A stretch of DNA of 55,490 nt from Glaesserella australis (GCF_003260095.1 NZ_PTPX01000004.1:1-55490); one strand, 5' to 3'. Shown: positions 46,123 through 55,368, counted from the first letter of the stretch. Numbers and translations are program-made. The notes: a model not told the origin generated them from the sequence alone.

Positions 46123-47961
46123 TCATTTCAGGTATGGCTCGAAATCAATTACAACTTTTAATTCAGCTAATAAATTCTTTCCTTTCGACATCTGCTCCAC
46201 GTCCGCCAAAAGTGCCACCGCTTCACTTAGGCTGCAAGCGGTTGGGTAGGTTGCATTTTTTGCAAAAAACTCGGCACAATCGACTGCTTGTTGATTAAGC
46301 AGAGCAAACAGCAACTGTTGCAAATTTTGCTCTCGTAAGCAACTTGGGACTTTCTGAATAGTTAAGCGAGTTTGCCCTTGCCACTGTTTTGTTTGAATAT
46401 CAAAGCCTAGCTCGAACAATGCGGTCTGCACCTTGTGCCAGTGAGCCGTTTGAGCGTCATCTAGGGTCAAACTTAGGGGGATCAACAAGCCTTGATTTTC
46501 GCCTTTGTTCAATTCGGCGTGCAACTTGCATTGTGCTAATTTAGTAAGGGAAAGTAGGTAAAACTCATCCCCCTGTTTCATCAACAACGCTTGCTGTTTC
46601 ACCACCGCTAAGGCTTGGGCGTATTGCGTTGTCGGTTCAGGGACGGGCGTAAGCGGTGCGATTTGTACGCTATTTTGCATATTTTCCGTTGGAATAGACC
46701 GCTTGTCTGCAGACTCGGTGCGTAGTGGCGTTGTTGGGGTTGCCAACAGCTCGCCATACCACTTCTGTTCGCTTTTCGTTGCCCCTGTTGAACGTGGGTA
46801 ACTTGGGCGTTCCCACGATGTGTTTTGGCGTGGCTCGGCGTAGCGTTGAGCAAAAATGTTTTGCCCTGATGCCATTCGGTTAGTGTCGGCAACGTAGCTC
46901 GGCACGGCTTCGCCCACATCATCGCTCACCAACGCTAGACTTTTCTGCCCTTCCAGTGCGTTTAGCACCCCTTGATAGATAAAATCGTGTACCAGTCTGC
47001 CCTGATGAAAACGGACTTCGTGTTTCGCAGGGTGAACATTGACATCAACGTGGCTCGGATCGAGATCCAAAAACAGCACAAAGGCAGGGTAATGCTCTTT
47101 CGGTAGGCGTTCGCCGTAGGCTTGGCGAATGGCGTGGTTGATCGTTTTATCTCGCATCATTCGCCCATTGACATAGCTGTAACAAAGGTCGTTCTGTACC
47201 CGAGCTAAACTCGGCGAACCAACCCAGCCGTGAATGTGCAGATCATCGTGTTGCCAATCGATATGCACCGACTGCTGAATAAATTCCTCACCGCAAATAC
47301 TTGCCACCCGCTTTTGCTGTTGTTCCACATTTTGAGCCGAAACCGCTTTGTAGTGGCGGATTTTTTTCTCGTTATGGGTGAGCGTAAAGGAAACGGTCGG
47401 CTTCGCCAACGCAATTCGCCGAACTACTTCATCAATGTGAGCAAATTCGGTCTTGTCGGTTCGCAAAAATTTACGGCGGGCAGGGGTGTTAAAAAACAGG
47501 TTCGCCACTTCAATCGTTGTACCGACAGGGTGAGATGCAGGCTTGATTTCCACCGCCATTTCACGACCCTGAGCATAGGCTTGCCACGCTTCTGTTTGAT
47601 ATTCAGGGCGAGACGTGAGCGTTAGGCGAGAGACCGAGCTGATACTTGCCAACGCTTCGCCCCGAAAGCCCAAACTCAAAATGCTCTCGAGATCTTCAAG
47701 GGTCGCAATTTTGCTGGTGGCGTGGCGAGCCAGTGCCAACGCCAAATCCTGCTTGCCTATCCCACAGCCGTTATCTCGAATACGGATCAACTGCGATCCA
47801 CCTTTTTCAATATCGATCTGAATTTGGGTTGCCCCAGCGTCTAAGCTGTTTTCCACCAGCTCTTTCACCACAGATGCAGGACGTTCCACCACTTCGCCTG
47901 CGGCAATTTGGTTGGCAAGCTGTGGGGGCAGGATTTGGATTAGGGGCTTAACTTGGCTCAT
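46123..47961 (-). CDS. mutL: DNA mismatch repair protein MutL
   Basis: MutL links mismatch recognition by MutS to strand incision. The 612-residue protein has an N-terminal GHKL ATPase domain with [18 protein letters not shown] near 26-43, RDNGCGI near 57 and [17 protein letters not shown] near 92-108. A transducer domain (to about 330) and a low-complexity linker follow. The C-terminal dimerisation domain runs from about 425 to 612. As in E. coli, no DQHAAxERxxYE-type endonuclease motif of other MutL proteins is evident, so nicking depends on MutH. Uptake-signal sequence makes up part of the linker (46698-46706). Its partner miaA is absent, unlike E. coli. Confidence 0.95.
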   Translation of the reverse strand: MSQVKPLIQILPPQLANQIAAGEVVERPASVVKELVENSLDAGATQIQIDIEKGGSQLIRIRDNGCGIGKQDLALALARHATSKIATLEDLESILSLGFRGEALASISSVSRLTLTSRPEYQTEAWQAYAQGREMAVEIKPASHPVGTTIEVANLFFNTPARRKFLRTDKTEFAHIDEVVRRIALAKPTVSFTLTHNEKKIRHYKAVSAQNVEQQQKRVASICGEEFIQQSVHIDWQHDDLHIHGWVGSPSLARVQNDLCYSYVNGRMMRDKTINHAIRQAYGERLPKEHYPAFVLFLDLDPSHVDVNVHPAKHEVRFHQGRLVHDFIYQGVLNALEGQKSLALVSDDVGEAVPSYVADTNRMASGQNIFAQRYAEPRQNTSWERPSYPRSTGATKSEQKWYGELLATPTTPLRTESADKRSIPTENMQNSVQIAPLTPVPEPTTQYAQALAVVKQQALLMKQGDEFYLLSLTKLAQCKLHAELNKGENQGLLIPLSLTLDDAQTAHWHKVQTALFELGFDIQTKQWQGQTRLTIQKVPSCLREQNLQQLLFALLNQQAVDCAEFFAKNATYPTACSLSEAVALLADVEQMSKGKNLLAELKVVIDFEPYLK

Positions 47962-48068
47962 TGTATTGACTCGTTAAATGTTGAATAGCCTTACTTTAGC
48001 ACATTTCATTGCCTAAAAAAATTTCAAGCTGTGCTACAATCGCCATTATTTTTTATTGGAAATTTACG

Positions 48069-49319
48069 ATGACAATGATTGAAATTGCAAAACAAGCCAA
48101 ACAAGCAAGTTTTGAACTGGCTCAATTTGGCAACCTACAAAAAAACCAAGCCCTGTTTGCGATAGCCGATGCGTTGGAGCAACGCACTGACGAAATTTTG
48201 GCGGTCAATGCCAAAGATATTGATTATGCCAAGTCGCAAGGGATTTCAGAAGCAATAATCGACCGCTTGTTGCTTACCCCTGAACGTATTCGTGGTATCG
48301 CAAACGATGTACGAAACGTGGCAAGCCTTGCGGATCCTGTTGGGCAGGTGATTGACGGCGGTGTGTTGGATAGCGGATTGAAAATCGAACGCCAACGTGT
48401 GCCACTCGGGGTGATTTTAACTATTTACGAAGCTCGTCCGAATGTCACTATTGATGTGGCTTCACTCTGTTTAAAAACAGGGAACGCCGTAATTTTGCGT
48501 GGCGGCAAGGAAACCAAATTCACCAATGCGATTTTGGTCGAAGTGGTACAACAAGCCTTGTCTCAAGCTGGATTACCGAAGCTAGCGGTGCAAGCCGTTA
48601 CCGATCCTGATCGTGCCTTGTTGCTCGAACTGCTCAAACTCGATCACTATATTGATATGGTGATCCCACGTGGTGGGGCGGGCTTACATCAATTCTGCAA
48701 AGAAAATTCGACCATTCCAGTGATTGTCGGCGGTATTGGCGTGTGCCATTTATATGTGGAAGCAACAGCAGATTTAGATCGTGCTTTAGGTGTGATTGCC
48801 AATGCCAAAACCCAACGTCCAAGCACCTGCAACACCCTTGAAACCTTGTTGGTGGATAAAGCGATAGCCGATGAATTTCTGCTGAAACTTGCCGATCATC
48901 TCTGCAAATTAAATGTTACCCTACACGGCGATGATTTCTCGGCAGAATTGCAAAAAGATCCACAAATTCGACCGCTTGATCACGCTAAACTCAACCAAGA
49001 GTGGCTTTCGTTAGATTTAAGCGTTGTAGTGGTGGACGGTATTCAGCAAGCGATTGAACATATCCGCACCTACGGCAGCCAGCACTCCGAAGCGATTTTA
49101 ACTAGCAACTACGCCCTTGCTCGCCAGTTTGTACAACAAGTCGATGCGGCAGCCGTTTACATCAACGCCAGCACTCGTTTTACTGACGGCGCACAATTTG
49201 GCTTAGGCGCAGAAGTCGCCGTCAGCACCCAAAAACTCCACGCGCGTGGACCAATGGGGTTAGAAGCATTGACGACTTATAAATGGGTGTGTGAAGGGGA
49301 TTATTTGGTGCGAAAATAA
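48069..49319 (+). CDS. proA: gamma-glutamyl phosphate reductase
   Basis: ProA reduces gamma-glutamyl phosphate to glutamate semialdehyde in proline synthesis. The 416-residue protein is an aldehyde dehydrogenase-fold enzyme with [20 protein letters not shown] near 119-138, the NADP-binding [17 protein letters not shown] and the catalytic cysteine in [15 protein letters not shown] chose the ATG at 48069 (MTMIEIAKQ), which gives the family length; the frame is open 20 codons upstream but without similarity. proB is not adjacent. A perfect uptake signal lies inside (48262-48270). Confidence 0.96.
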   Translation: MTMIEIAKQAKQASFELAQFGNLQKNQALFAIADALEQRTDEILAVNAKDIDYAKSQGISEAIIDRLLLTPERIRGIANDVRNVASLADPVGQVIDGGVLDSGLKIERQRVPLGVILTIYEARPNVTIDVASLCLKTGNAVILRGGKETKFTNAILVEVVQQALSQAGLPKLAVQAVTDPDRALLLELLKLDHYIDMVIPRGGAGLHQFCKENSTIPVIVGGIGVCHLYVEATADLDRALGVIANAKTQRPSTCNTLETLLVDKAIADEFLLKLADHLCKLNVTLHGDDFSAELQKDPQIRPLDHAKLNQEWLSLDLSVVVVDGIQQAIEHIRTYGSQHSEAILTSNYALARQFVQQVDAAAVYINASTRFTDGAQFGLGAEVAVSTQKLHARGPMGLEALTTYKWVCEGDYLVRK

Positions 49320-49465
49320 CCATTTTAAGCAGTAAATTTCGCAAATTTGCTCTTTTTCATCAATCAAACTTTTTAAAACAAAATGCAATCGTTTATATCT
49401 TGATTGTATTTTGTTTTTTTTTTGTACAATAACGCTGTTTTTTCAACCTAACCATCGGAGTTCTT

Positions 49466-49954
49466 ATGAAACTTAAAAAAGCGTTATTACTTTCTATTTT
49501 CTCTTTAGCTGTAGTAGGCAATGTGTATGCTGAAACTGATTCGCAAAAGATAGATAAAATCAACCAATATCTAGCAGAAGGAAATGGCAAAAAGGCATTG
49601 CCTTTATTAAAAGCATTGGCAACAAAGGGGCGTGTAGATGCACAATCAGTTCTAGCGAGTCTGTATTGGAGTGGTAGTAAAGGTATTAAAAAAGATAATA
49701 AACAGGCATTTAAATGGGCTTCCAAAGCAGAGAAACAAGGTGATACAAAAGCAAGATATATCTTAGGAACTATGTATATGAACGGAGAGTATGTAAAAGA
49801 AGATTTGATGAAAGCAGGCAATCTTCTATTAAAAGCCTGTAAGGAAGAACCCAAACTTGGAAACTGTTACCTAATATTAAGCAAAAGCGATGTAGAAAAA
49901 ATGTGTTCTGAAGGACACCCAAAGTGTCAAGAAGCGTCAGAACTGTTCCGCTAA
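49466..49954 (+). CDS. secreted Sel1-repeat protein
   Basis: The function is unknown. The 162-residue precursor has a clear signal peptide (MKLKKALLLSIFSLAVVGNV, cleavage near residue 22 after YA), then about two Sel1-like TPR repeats (GRVDAQSVLASLYWSGSKG and TKARYILGTMYMNGEYV), which usually mediate protein-protein contacts. The C-terminal part has four cysteines (ACKEE..NCY..MCSEG..KCQE), likely disulfides in the periplasm. The start at 49466 is preceded by CGGAGTTCTT. It is more AT-rich than proA. A very acidic small protein is encoded 18 bases downstream, so the two form a small operon. Confidence 0.8.
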   Translation: MKLKKALLLSIFSLAVVGNVYAETDSQKIDKINQYLAEGNGKKALPLLKALATKGRVDAQSVLASLYWSGSKGIKKDNKQAFKWASKAEKQGDTKARYILGTMYMNGEYVKEDLMKAGNLLLKACKEEPKLGNCYLILSKSDVEKMCSEGHPKCQEASELFR

Positions 49955-49972
49955 TAAATAAGGAGATAGACA

Positions 49973-50329
49973 ATGCCAGTGTATCACTTTGAAGGACAAG
50001 TAGAAGATATCCACACTAAAATGGAAATCCTTTTTGACGATTGCCGTGATGAAGACTGCAATGATAATGAAATTATCTTAACTGCAGAAGATTTAGCTGA
50101 ATTTGAAGCCTTGCTTGATGACATTCAAAGCTGTATTGACGAATGTGATAGTAAGCTCAATGAACTAGAAGATGAAGGGCAAGAACCAAACGCTGATGAC
50201 ATTGAAAAATATGAACAAGAAAAAGAGAAGTATGAATTGATGCGAGATCAGTTTGACAAACTGCAAGCTAATCACGCTACACTACAAGATCTTGTTGATA
50301 TTTATGAAAACAATGAGATAGAAGAATAA
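49973..50329 (+). CDS. strongly acidic small protein of unknown function
   Basis: I recognise no family. The 118 residues contain 22 Glu and 18 Asp but only 6 Lys and 2 Arg, a net charge near -32. Four cysteines are arranged as C24-x4-C29 and C54-x3-C58, and residues 75-110 are likely an amphipathic, possibly coiled-coil helix (EKYEQEKEKYELMRDQFDKL). There is no signal peptide, so it is cytoplasmic while its neighbour is exported. The ribosome-binding site AAGGAGATAGACA is strong. Possible roles include a DNA-mimic, metal or chaperone-like protein; none is proven. It ends at a perfect uptake-signal hairpin. Confidence 0.72.
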   Translation: MPVYHFEGQVEDIHTKMEILFDDCRDEDCNDNEIILTAEDLAEFEALLDDIQSCIDECDSKLNELEDEGQEPNADDIEKYEQEKEKYELMRDQFDKLQANHATLQDLVDIYENNEIEE

Positions 50330-50345
50330 CCATTCAGCCAAATAT

Positions 50346-50389
50346 AAGCGGTCACTTTCTTGCAGAAGTTTGCAAGAAAGTGACCGCTT
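50346..50389. terminator. perfect paired uptake-signal hairpin
   Basis: AAGCGGTCACTTTCTTGCA and its exact inverse form a 19-base perfect stem around the loop GAAGTT, between the convergent acidic-protein gene and vapC. The right arm extends to a full ACAAGCGGT on the minus strand (50383-50391). Confidence 0.88.
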
Positions 50390-50396
50390 GTTAAAC

Positions 50397-50795
50397 CTAA
50401 ACCCAATTATCTAAACGTAAACCTTCTACACGTTCAAATTCACGCAAGTTATTAGTTACGAGAACCAGCCCCTCACTTCTTGAGTGTGCCGCAATGTGAA
50501 TATCGTTTTCGCCAATAATTTTACCCTGTTTAACTAAATGGGCTTTGATATTGCCAAAATGAACAGCAGCCTTGTGAGTGTAATCGAGAATGGTTAGGCG
50601 AGATAAAAAATCTTCAATAACGGCGAGATTTTTTTCGGGAAATTGACTTTTTTCAGCCCCATAATACAGCTCGGCAACGGTGATGCTACTCACACAAAGG
50701 CGACTGGCATTTTGGTTAAACTTCTCAAGAATCTCAATGGGTCTGCGTTTAATCACATAGATCACTATGTTGGTATCAAGCATATAGGTAAGCAT
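50397..50795 (-). CDS. vapC: VapC toxin, PIN-domain ribonuclease
   Basis: A type II toxin. The 132-residue PIN domain has MLDTNIVIYVIKRRP at the start (Asp ligand), VAELYYGAEKS (Glu), IGENDIHIAAHS with the conserved Asp and the C-terminal VTNNLREFERVEGLRLDNWV, all catalytic acidic residues present. VapC enzymes of this type cut the anticodon loop of initiator tRNA in Enterobacteriaceae and Haemophilus relatives. The start overlaps the vapB stop (TAATG). It resembles the second Haemophilus VapBC pair. Confidence 0.92.
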   Translation of the reverse strand: MLTYMLDTNIVIYVIKRRPIEILEKFNQNASRLCVSSITVAELYYGAEKSQFPEKNLAVIEDFLSRLTILDYTHKAAVHFGNIKAHLVKQGKIIGENDIHIAAHSRSEGLVLVTNNLREFERVEGLRLDNWV

Positions 50796-51025
50796 TACAA
50801 CTCCTCTCGTTCAGGTTGAATACTCACTTCTCTCTCAGCCATAAAATCATCACTCACGTTATCTGAATTCAAGAAAAAGCTGTCCCAACGTTGATTAAGG
50901 GGAGTTAAAATACGTTCATTTCCCACGATACGCACAGAAACCCGTTTTACATCGTTGGCAAAACGCATTTCAGAAGGCAATCGCACCGCTTGAGTACGGT
51001 TGGTAATAAAGACTGATGCTTCCAT
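50795..51025 (-). CDS. vapB: VapB antitoxin, AbrB/SpoVT-type
   Basis: A 76-residue antitoxin with an N-terminal swapped-hairpin AbrB DNA-binding motif ([20 protein letters not shown]; the NRTQAVRLP stretch is typical) and a C-terminal toxin-binding tail ([19 protein letters not shown]). The start at 51025 has AAAAGGAGCCAAA before it, so the upstream in-frame extension is rejected. It overlaps vapC by one base. An inverted repeat over the -10 region is the probable autoregulatory operator. Confidence 0.9.
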   Translation of the reverse strand: MEASVFITNRTQAVRLPSEMRFANDVKRVSVRIVGNERILTPLNQRWDSFFLNSDNVSDDFMAEREVSIQPEREEL

Positions 51026-51042
51026 TTTGGCTCCTTTTAATT

Positions 51043-51084
51043 GGTATATAGTATAAGTATACACCCATAAAAATAACAACTCAA
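51043..51084 (-). promoter_or_regulatory. vapBC promoter and operator
   Basis: TTGAGT and TATACT lie 17 bases apart on the minus strand (51084-51056). The inverted repeat GGTATATA-N7-TATACACC (51043-51065; 7 of 8 bases pair) covers the -10 and the start, as expected for VapB autorepression. Confidence 0.6.
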
Positions 51085-51159
51085 GCTTGCAAATAAAAGA
51101 CTCTATACCCCTAAATTACCAAGCTATGTTAAACTTCCCTAACACTTAAGGAGACTCAA

Positions 51160-52005
51160 ATGCAAAATCTTCTTTTCTTTTCAAAACTCTTTCTCCACCG
51201 CATTAAACAAAACAAAATTGCGGTCTATTCGGGCTATTTGACTTATACCACGCTACTATCGATCGTGCCGTTGATTATGGTAGTATTTTCGGTGTTTACC
51301 CTATTGCCGATGTTTGAACAGGCGACCACACAACTAAAGGAATTAGTGTACGATAACTTTGCCCCAAGTGCTGGTGATATGGTGCAACACTACCTTGAGC
51401 TGTTCGTGGAAAACTCGAAGAAAATGGGGATCATCAGTATCGTCGGGCTTGTGGTGGTAGCGGTGATGCTGATTTCGAGTATCGACAACGCCCTAAACGA
51501 GATTTGGCATAACACGAAAAAACGGTCGGTGGTGCTTTCCTTTGTGATTTATGTGGCGGTGCTGATTTTTGCCCCGATCTTTGCTGGAGCAAGCATTGCG
51601 ATCAGCTCTTACATTTTTTCGTTAGAGATGTTTAGCGAAACAGGATTGCTGTCCTTTAGTCATCATCTGCTGAAATTTGTCCCCTTTCTGCTGACGTGGC
51701 TGATGTTTGCGTTGGTTTATTTGGTCGTGCCGAATACGCAGGTCAAATTCAAACACGCCGCACTCGGAGCCTTATTTGCAGGGGGATTTTTCACACTCGG
51801 CAAACAGGTTTTTGTTTGGTACATCACCACCTTTCCGTCCTACCAAACCATTTACGGTGCCTTAGCCACTATTCCGATTATGATTGTGTGGATACATCTA
51901 AGCTGGAAAGTTGTGCTACTCGGCGGGCAATGTGCGTCGGTACTAAAGGATATGGAAATGATTAAAATAGGGGAATTGATTAGCCCATTAGGAGAGAAAA
52001 AATGA
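51160..52005 (+). CDS. yihY: YihY/UPF0761 (BrkB-like) membrane protein
   Basis: A 281-residue inner-membrane protein with about six hydrophobic segments (near 30-55, 92-112, 134-156, 175-196, 203-224, 237-260), in the family formerly linked to virulence factor BrkB and RNase BN; it is not a nuclease. [22 protein letters not shown] and [22 protein letters not shown] are typical blocks. The function is unknown. Its stop overlaps the dtd start by 4 bases (ATGA), and tilS follows, so the three genes look like one operon. In E. coli yihY is also next to dtd. Confidence 0.9.
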   Translation: MQNLLFFSKLFLHRIKQNKIAVYSGYLTYTTLLSIVPLIMVVFSVFTLLPMFEQATTQLKELVYDNFAPSAGDMVQHYLELFVENSKKMGIISIVGLVVVAVMLISSIDNALNEIWHNTKKRSVVLSFVIYVAVLIFAPIFAGASIAISSYIFSLEMFSETGLLSFSHHLLKFVPFLLTWLMFALVYLVVPNTQVKFKHAALGALFAGGFFTLGKQVFVWYITTFPSYQTIYGALATIPIMIVWIHLSWKVVLLGGQCASVLKDMEMIKIGELISPLGEKK

Positions 52006-52436
52006 TCGGATTAATTCAACGGGTAAAATGGGCGAAGGTCGAAGTCGAGCAACAAACAGTAGGGGAAATCGCCACTGGGTTGTTGGTTTTGCTTGGGGTA
52101 GAACAGGGGGACGATCAAGCCAAAGCGGATAAATTGTTGGAAAAAGTGCTGAATTATCGTGTGTTTGCCGATGAACAAGGCAAGATGAATTTAAATGTAC
52201 AACAAGTGGGCGGCAGTTTGTTAGTGGTGTCGCAATTCACCCTTGCCGCTGATACGCAAAAAGGCTTACGCCCAAGTTTTTCTCGTGGGGCAAGCCCTGC
52301 TTTAGCGGAAGAGCTTTACAACTATTTTCATCAACAAGCCATAACGAAAATCCCAACGCAAACAGGAAAATTTGCGGCCGATATGCAGGTGAGTTTGCAA
52401 AATGACGGGCCTGTGACGTTTTGGTTGCAGGTGTAA
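52002..52436 (+). CDS. dtd: D-aminoacyl-tRNA deacylase
   Basis: Dtd hydrolyses D-amino acids (and glycine wrongly charged on tRNA-Ala) from tRNA. The 144-residue protein starts [15 protein letters not shown] and has the SQFTLAAD motif near 77 and the conserved GPVTFWLQV end (Gly-Pro motif). The length matches E. coli (145). It overlaps yihY by 4 bases and ends just before tilS, so translational coupling is likely. Confidence 0.95.
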   Translation: MIGLIQRVKWAKVEVEQQTVGEIATGLLVLLGVEQGDDQAKADKLLEKVLNYRVFADEQGKMNLNVQQVGGSLLVVSQFTLAADTQKGLRPSFSRGASPALAEELYNYFHQQAITKIPTQTGKFAADMQVSLQNDGPVTFWLQV

Positions 52437-52438
52437 AA

Positions 52439-53707
52439 ATGCAAACCCTCTTTGAACAACAACTTGCAAAACATTGCCCAAATCAGACCGCTTTTTTGAT
52501 TGGTTTGAGTGGTGGAGTTGATTCGGTGGTCTTGTTGCACCTTTTCGCCCACACTCGCCAACGGCGGTCGTTGACGTTACGGGCAATCCATATTCATCAC
52601 GGTTTAAGCCCAAATGCAAACAGTTGGGTACAGTTTTGTGAGCAGTTGTGTGAACAGTGGCAGATCCCTTTGAGCGTTTGCCGTGTGCAAGTGCAGGGCA
52701 AACAGGGGCTGGAAGCGGACGCTCGCAAGGCTCGTTATCAGGCGATTCAAGCCCATATTCAGCCGAATGAATGGCTCGCAACAGCTCATCACCTTGACGA
52801 TCAAGTCGAAACTTTCTTCCTTGCGTTAAAACGAGGCAGTGGTATTAAGGGGCTTGGGGCAATGCAAGCGGTGAGTTCGTGGCAAAATTTTACGATTTTC
52901 CGACCGCTTTTATCGTTCAATAAGGGCGATATTCTTCGCTATGCCGAGCAACATCAACTTCACTGGATTGAAGATGAGAGCAATCTCAATACCGATTTTG
53001 ACCGCAATTTTCTGCGTCAAAGCGTGTTGCCACAGCTTAATCAACGTTGGTCGCAGTTCAGCCAAATGGTCGCCCGTTCAAGCCAACATTGTACTGAACA
53101 ACAACAGCTGATTGAAGAACTGTTGCAAACGGAACTGGCAAATCGTCTTGAAAACGGCAAGCTCAACATTCACGGCTTCGCTCACTTTTCCCCCTTAAAA
53201 CAACAACAGCTAGTGCGTATGTGGCTGGCGACCGCTCAAGTGCCGATGCCGACAGTGGCTCAACTGGAGCAGATTATTCATCATCTTATTTTGGCGAAAG
53301 CCGATAAAAATCCACAAGTAACGTTGGAACAGCAGACAATTCGCCGTTATCAACAACAGCTTTGGATCACTCCAAATCAAACGGATATCGCTGATTTTGA
53401 GCTTGAACTTTGCTCCCAAACTGATGAAATTCATTTGCCTGAACCGCTTGGTACGGTGCGACGGATTCACAACGAGATCATTTACAAACTTTCAGGCAAA
53501 TCCTACCGCTTCCCTTTACCTGAAAGCCTTGCAGACACACCTCTACGGCTTACCAACCGCTATCCAAGTAAGGTGCAATGCTACGGAAAAACACAGCGAG
53601 AAGATATGAAAAAAATTTGGCAGGAAAATCAAGTACCTGTGTGGCAAAGGGGGAATGTGCCGTTAGTTTTCTTTAATCAAACATTGGTCACAATGATAAA
53701 AATATAA
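52439..53707 (+). CDS. tilS: tRNA(Ile)-lysidine synthetase
   Basis: TilS attaches lysine to C34 of tRNA-Ile(CAU), changing it to read AUA codons; it is essential. The 422-residue protein has the PP-loop SGGVDSVVLLHLF near 25-37, HIHHGLSPNANSW, ATAHHLDDQVETFFLALKRGSG and the C-terminal tRNA-binding domain (about 340-422). The start is ATG 52439, two bases after the dtd stop; the frame is open six codons upstream inside dtd. The length is close to E. coli (432). Confidence 0.95.
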   Translation: MQTLFEQQLAKHCPNQTAFLIGLSGGVDSVVLLHLFAHTRQRRSLTLRAIHIHHGLSPNANSWVQFCEQLCEQWQIPLSVCRVQVQGKQGLEADARKARYQAIQAHIQPNEWLATAHHLDDQVETFFLALKRGSGIKGLGAMQAVSSWQNFTIFRPLLSFNKGDILRYAEQHQLHWIEDESNLNTDFDRNFLRQSVLPQLNQRWSQFSQMVARSSQHCTEQQQLIEELLQTELANRLENGKLNIHGFAHFSPLKQQQLVRMWLATAQVPMPTVAQLEQIIHHLILAKADKNPQVTLEQQTIRRYQQQLWITPNQTDIADFELELCSQTDEIHLPEPLGTVRRIHNEIIYKLSGKSYRFPLPESLADTPLRLTNRYPSKVQCYGKTQREDMKKIWQENQVPVWQRGNVPLVFFNQTLVTMIKI

Positions 53708-53729
53708 AGCGGGTTACCCCGCTTTCTTA

Positions 53730-54023
53730 TTATATTGTGCTGAACATATAGCATAAAAATCCATAAAAGGCGGCAAAACTAATTGCCAATAGCACTGATG
53801 CTATGCCTTTTTTAGAGCGATATATTCTGTATAAGATGCCTGAAAGCGTTAATAATACAAAAGGGTAAATCCAAAAGGCTGTAGAAAAGAGATCGATTTG
53901 GCTTGGAGTTAAATTTGGGTTCTCGCTTAACGCAGGTGAAACCAATAACGCCAGTGGCCATAATGCACTTGGCAAACAAAATAACGCCAATGCCCAACTA
54001 AACTTTGAAAAACCTTGTTGCAT
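53730..54023 (-). CDS. small three-segment membrane protein
   Basis: A 97-residue hydrophobic protein with likely membrane segments near 10-32, 48-66 and 73-95, separated by a short polar loop (SENPNLTPSQIDLFS) and a basic patch (YRIYRSKKG). The function is unknown. I suspect it belongs to a small Pasteurellaceae-specific family (DUF5389-like), a call from memory. The frame is intact and the start is 1 base after the xerD stop, so it is probably translated with xerD. It converges on tilS. Confidence 0.68.
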   Translation of the reverse strand: MQQGFSKFSWALALFCLPSALWPLALLVSPALSENPNLTPSQIDLFSTAFWIYPFVLLTLSGILYRIYRSKKGIASVLLAISFAAFYGFLCYMFSTI

Positions 54024-54024
54024 A

Positions 54025-54918
54025 TTATCCTCGCGGGTGAAATTGTTGATGAAGTGATTTTAAACGAGCTTTTGCCACTTGGGTATAAATTTGTGTGGTA
54101 GAAAGGTCGCTATGCCCTAATAACATCTGCACCACACGTAAATCCGCCCCGTGATTGACTAAATGGGTGGCAAATGCGTGGCGTAAAACGTGCGGGGAGA
54201 GCTTATCGCTGTCAATGCCTGCCAATAACGCATAGTGTTTAATGCGATGCCAAAAGGTCTGGCGGGTCATTTGGTTGCCCAATCGACTTGGAAAAACGAC
54301 ATCAGACTGAACGCCGTTGAGCAAGGCACTTCGCCCATATTCAAAAAACTGCTGAATCCAATAACTTGCTTCTTCCCCTAAAGGCACAAGACGCTCTTTA
54401 TCACCTTTACCGATAATCCGTACTAAACCTTGCCTTAAACTCAAATTATCCAACGTCAGCGAAACCAGCTCCGTCACACGCAAGCCTGTAGCGTAAAGTA
54501 GCTCTAACATTGCTTTATCACGCAATTCTAAAGGATCGTGGGTATTCGGAATGTTTAGCAAATCCAGCACTTGCTCTTCACTTAATGATTTAGGCAAATG
54601 AGCAGGTTTACGTGGAGACGTGAGCGTAGCTGTTGGGTCATCATCACGGTAATTTTCCAAATAGAGAAAACGGAAAAATTTCCGCAGACAGCTCAACATA
54701 CGGGCAGAGCTTGTTGCCTTATAGCCTTGTGCTAATCGCTCACCGAGAAAGGTTTGTAAATCCGCATAATCCACCTTAAGAAAAGCGTTCGGTTCAGGCA
54801 GCCATTGAACAAAACTCTCCAGATCTAAACGATAAGACGCAACGGTATTTTCTGACAAGCCGTGTTCTTGCCATAGTGTATCAAGAAATTGTTCGATAAT
54901 AGGATCAAGCGGTTTCAT
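54025..54918 (-). CDS. xerD: site-specific tyrosine recombinase XerD
   Basis: XerD works with XerC at dif to resolve chromosome dimers, under control of FtsK. The 297-residue protein has an N-terminal core-binding domain (about 1-90) and a catalytic domain with the arginine in LYATGLRVTEL (near 149), HVLRHAFATHL (His and second Arg near 244-247), LGHSDLSTTQIYTQV with the second His near 270 and the nucleophilic Tyr near 279. The length matches E. coli XerD (298). The next gene downstream is the small membrane protein, not dsbC or recJ as in E. coli. Confidence 0.95.
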   Translation of the reverse strand: MKPLDPIIEQFLDTLWQEHGLSENTVASYRLDLESFVQWLPEPNAFLKVDYADLQTFLGERLAQGYKATSSARMLSCLRKFFRFLYLENYRDDDPTATLTSPRKPAHLPKSLSEEQVLDLLNIPNTHDPLELRDKAMLELLYATGLRVTELVSLTLDNLSLRQGLVRIIGKGDKERLVPLGEEASYWIQQFFEYGRSALLNGVQSDVVFPSRLGNQMTRQTFWHRIKHYALLAGIDSDKLSPHVLRHAFATHLVNHGADLRVVQMLLGHSDLSTTQIYTQVAKARLKSLHQQFHPRG

Positions 54919-54996
54919 ATAAGCGGTTAGTTTCTGATAAAAATTTGCAAAATTCTAACATAACGGCAACAAAATTATTGGCTTATCAAAACGAAA

Positions 54997-55024
54997 AAAC
55001 CGATTAGCTTGCACTAATCGGTTT
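54997..55024 (-). terminator. terminator of the rRNA operon tail
   Basis: AAACCGATTAG-TGCAAG-CTAATCGGTTT on the minus strand followed by TTTCGTTTTG. A perfect 11-base stem 12 bases beyond tRNA-Trp, so it ends the rRNA-tRNA transcript. Confidence 0.88.
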
Positions 55025-55036
55025 CGATGATATTAA

Positions 55037-55112
55037 TGGCAGGGGCGGAGAGGCTCGAACTCCCAACACCCGGTTTTGGAGACCGGTGCTCTACCAATTG
55101 AACTACGCCCCT
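55037..55112 (-). tRNA. tRNA-Trp(CCA)
   Basis: A 76-base tRNA with encoded CCA. The acceptor is AGGGGCG/CGCCCCT, the anticodon loop CTCCAAA gives CCA, and GTTCGAG is in the T arm. It is the last gene of the rRNA operon, after tRNA-Asp, the distal arrangement also known from E. coli rrnC. Confidence 0.97.
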
Positions 55113-55164
55113 ATATAATGATTTTATATAGCTAAAGCGAGTATTTCACTCGCTTGTAAATAAG

Positions 55165-55241
55165 TGGCGGAACGGACGGGACTCGAACCCGCGACCCCCT
55201 GCGTGACAGGCAGGTATTCTAACCAGCTGAACTACCGCTCC
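55165..55241 (-). tRNA. tRNA-Asp(GUC)
   Basis: A 77-base tRNA with encoded CCA. The acceptor is GGAGCGG/CCGTTCC with one G-U pair, the anticodon loop CTGTCAC gives GUC, and the T arm has GTTCGAG. It lies between the 5S rRNA and tRNA-Trp on the minus strand. Confidence 0.97.
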
Positions 55242-55252
55242 GCGAATAAGGG

Positions 55253-55368
55253 ACTTGGCAATGTCCTACTCTCACATGGGGAAACCCCACACTACCATCG
55301 GCGTTACTGTGTTTCACTTCTGAGTTCGGAATGGAATCAGGTGGGACCACAGCACTATGGTTGCCAAG
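55253..55368 (-). rRNA. rrf: 5S ribosomal RNA
   Basis: About 116 bases on the minus strand closely matching gammaproteobacterial 5S rRNA, including TCAGAAGTGAAACACAGTAA and TAGTGTGGGGTTTCCCCATG. The ends CTTGGCAA/TTGCCAAG pair as helix I. It is followed by tRNA-Asp and tRNA-Trp, so it is the end of an rRNA operon whose 16S and 23S genes lie beyond the window. Confidence 0.96.
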
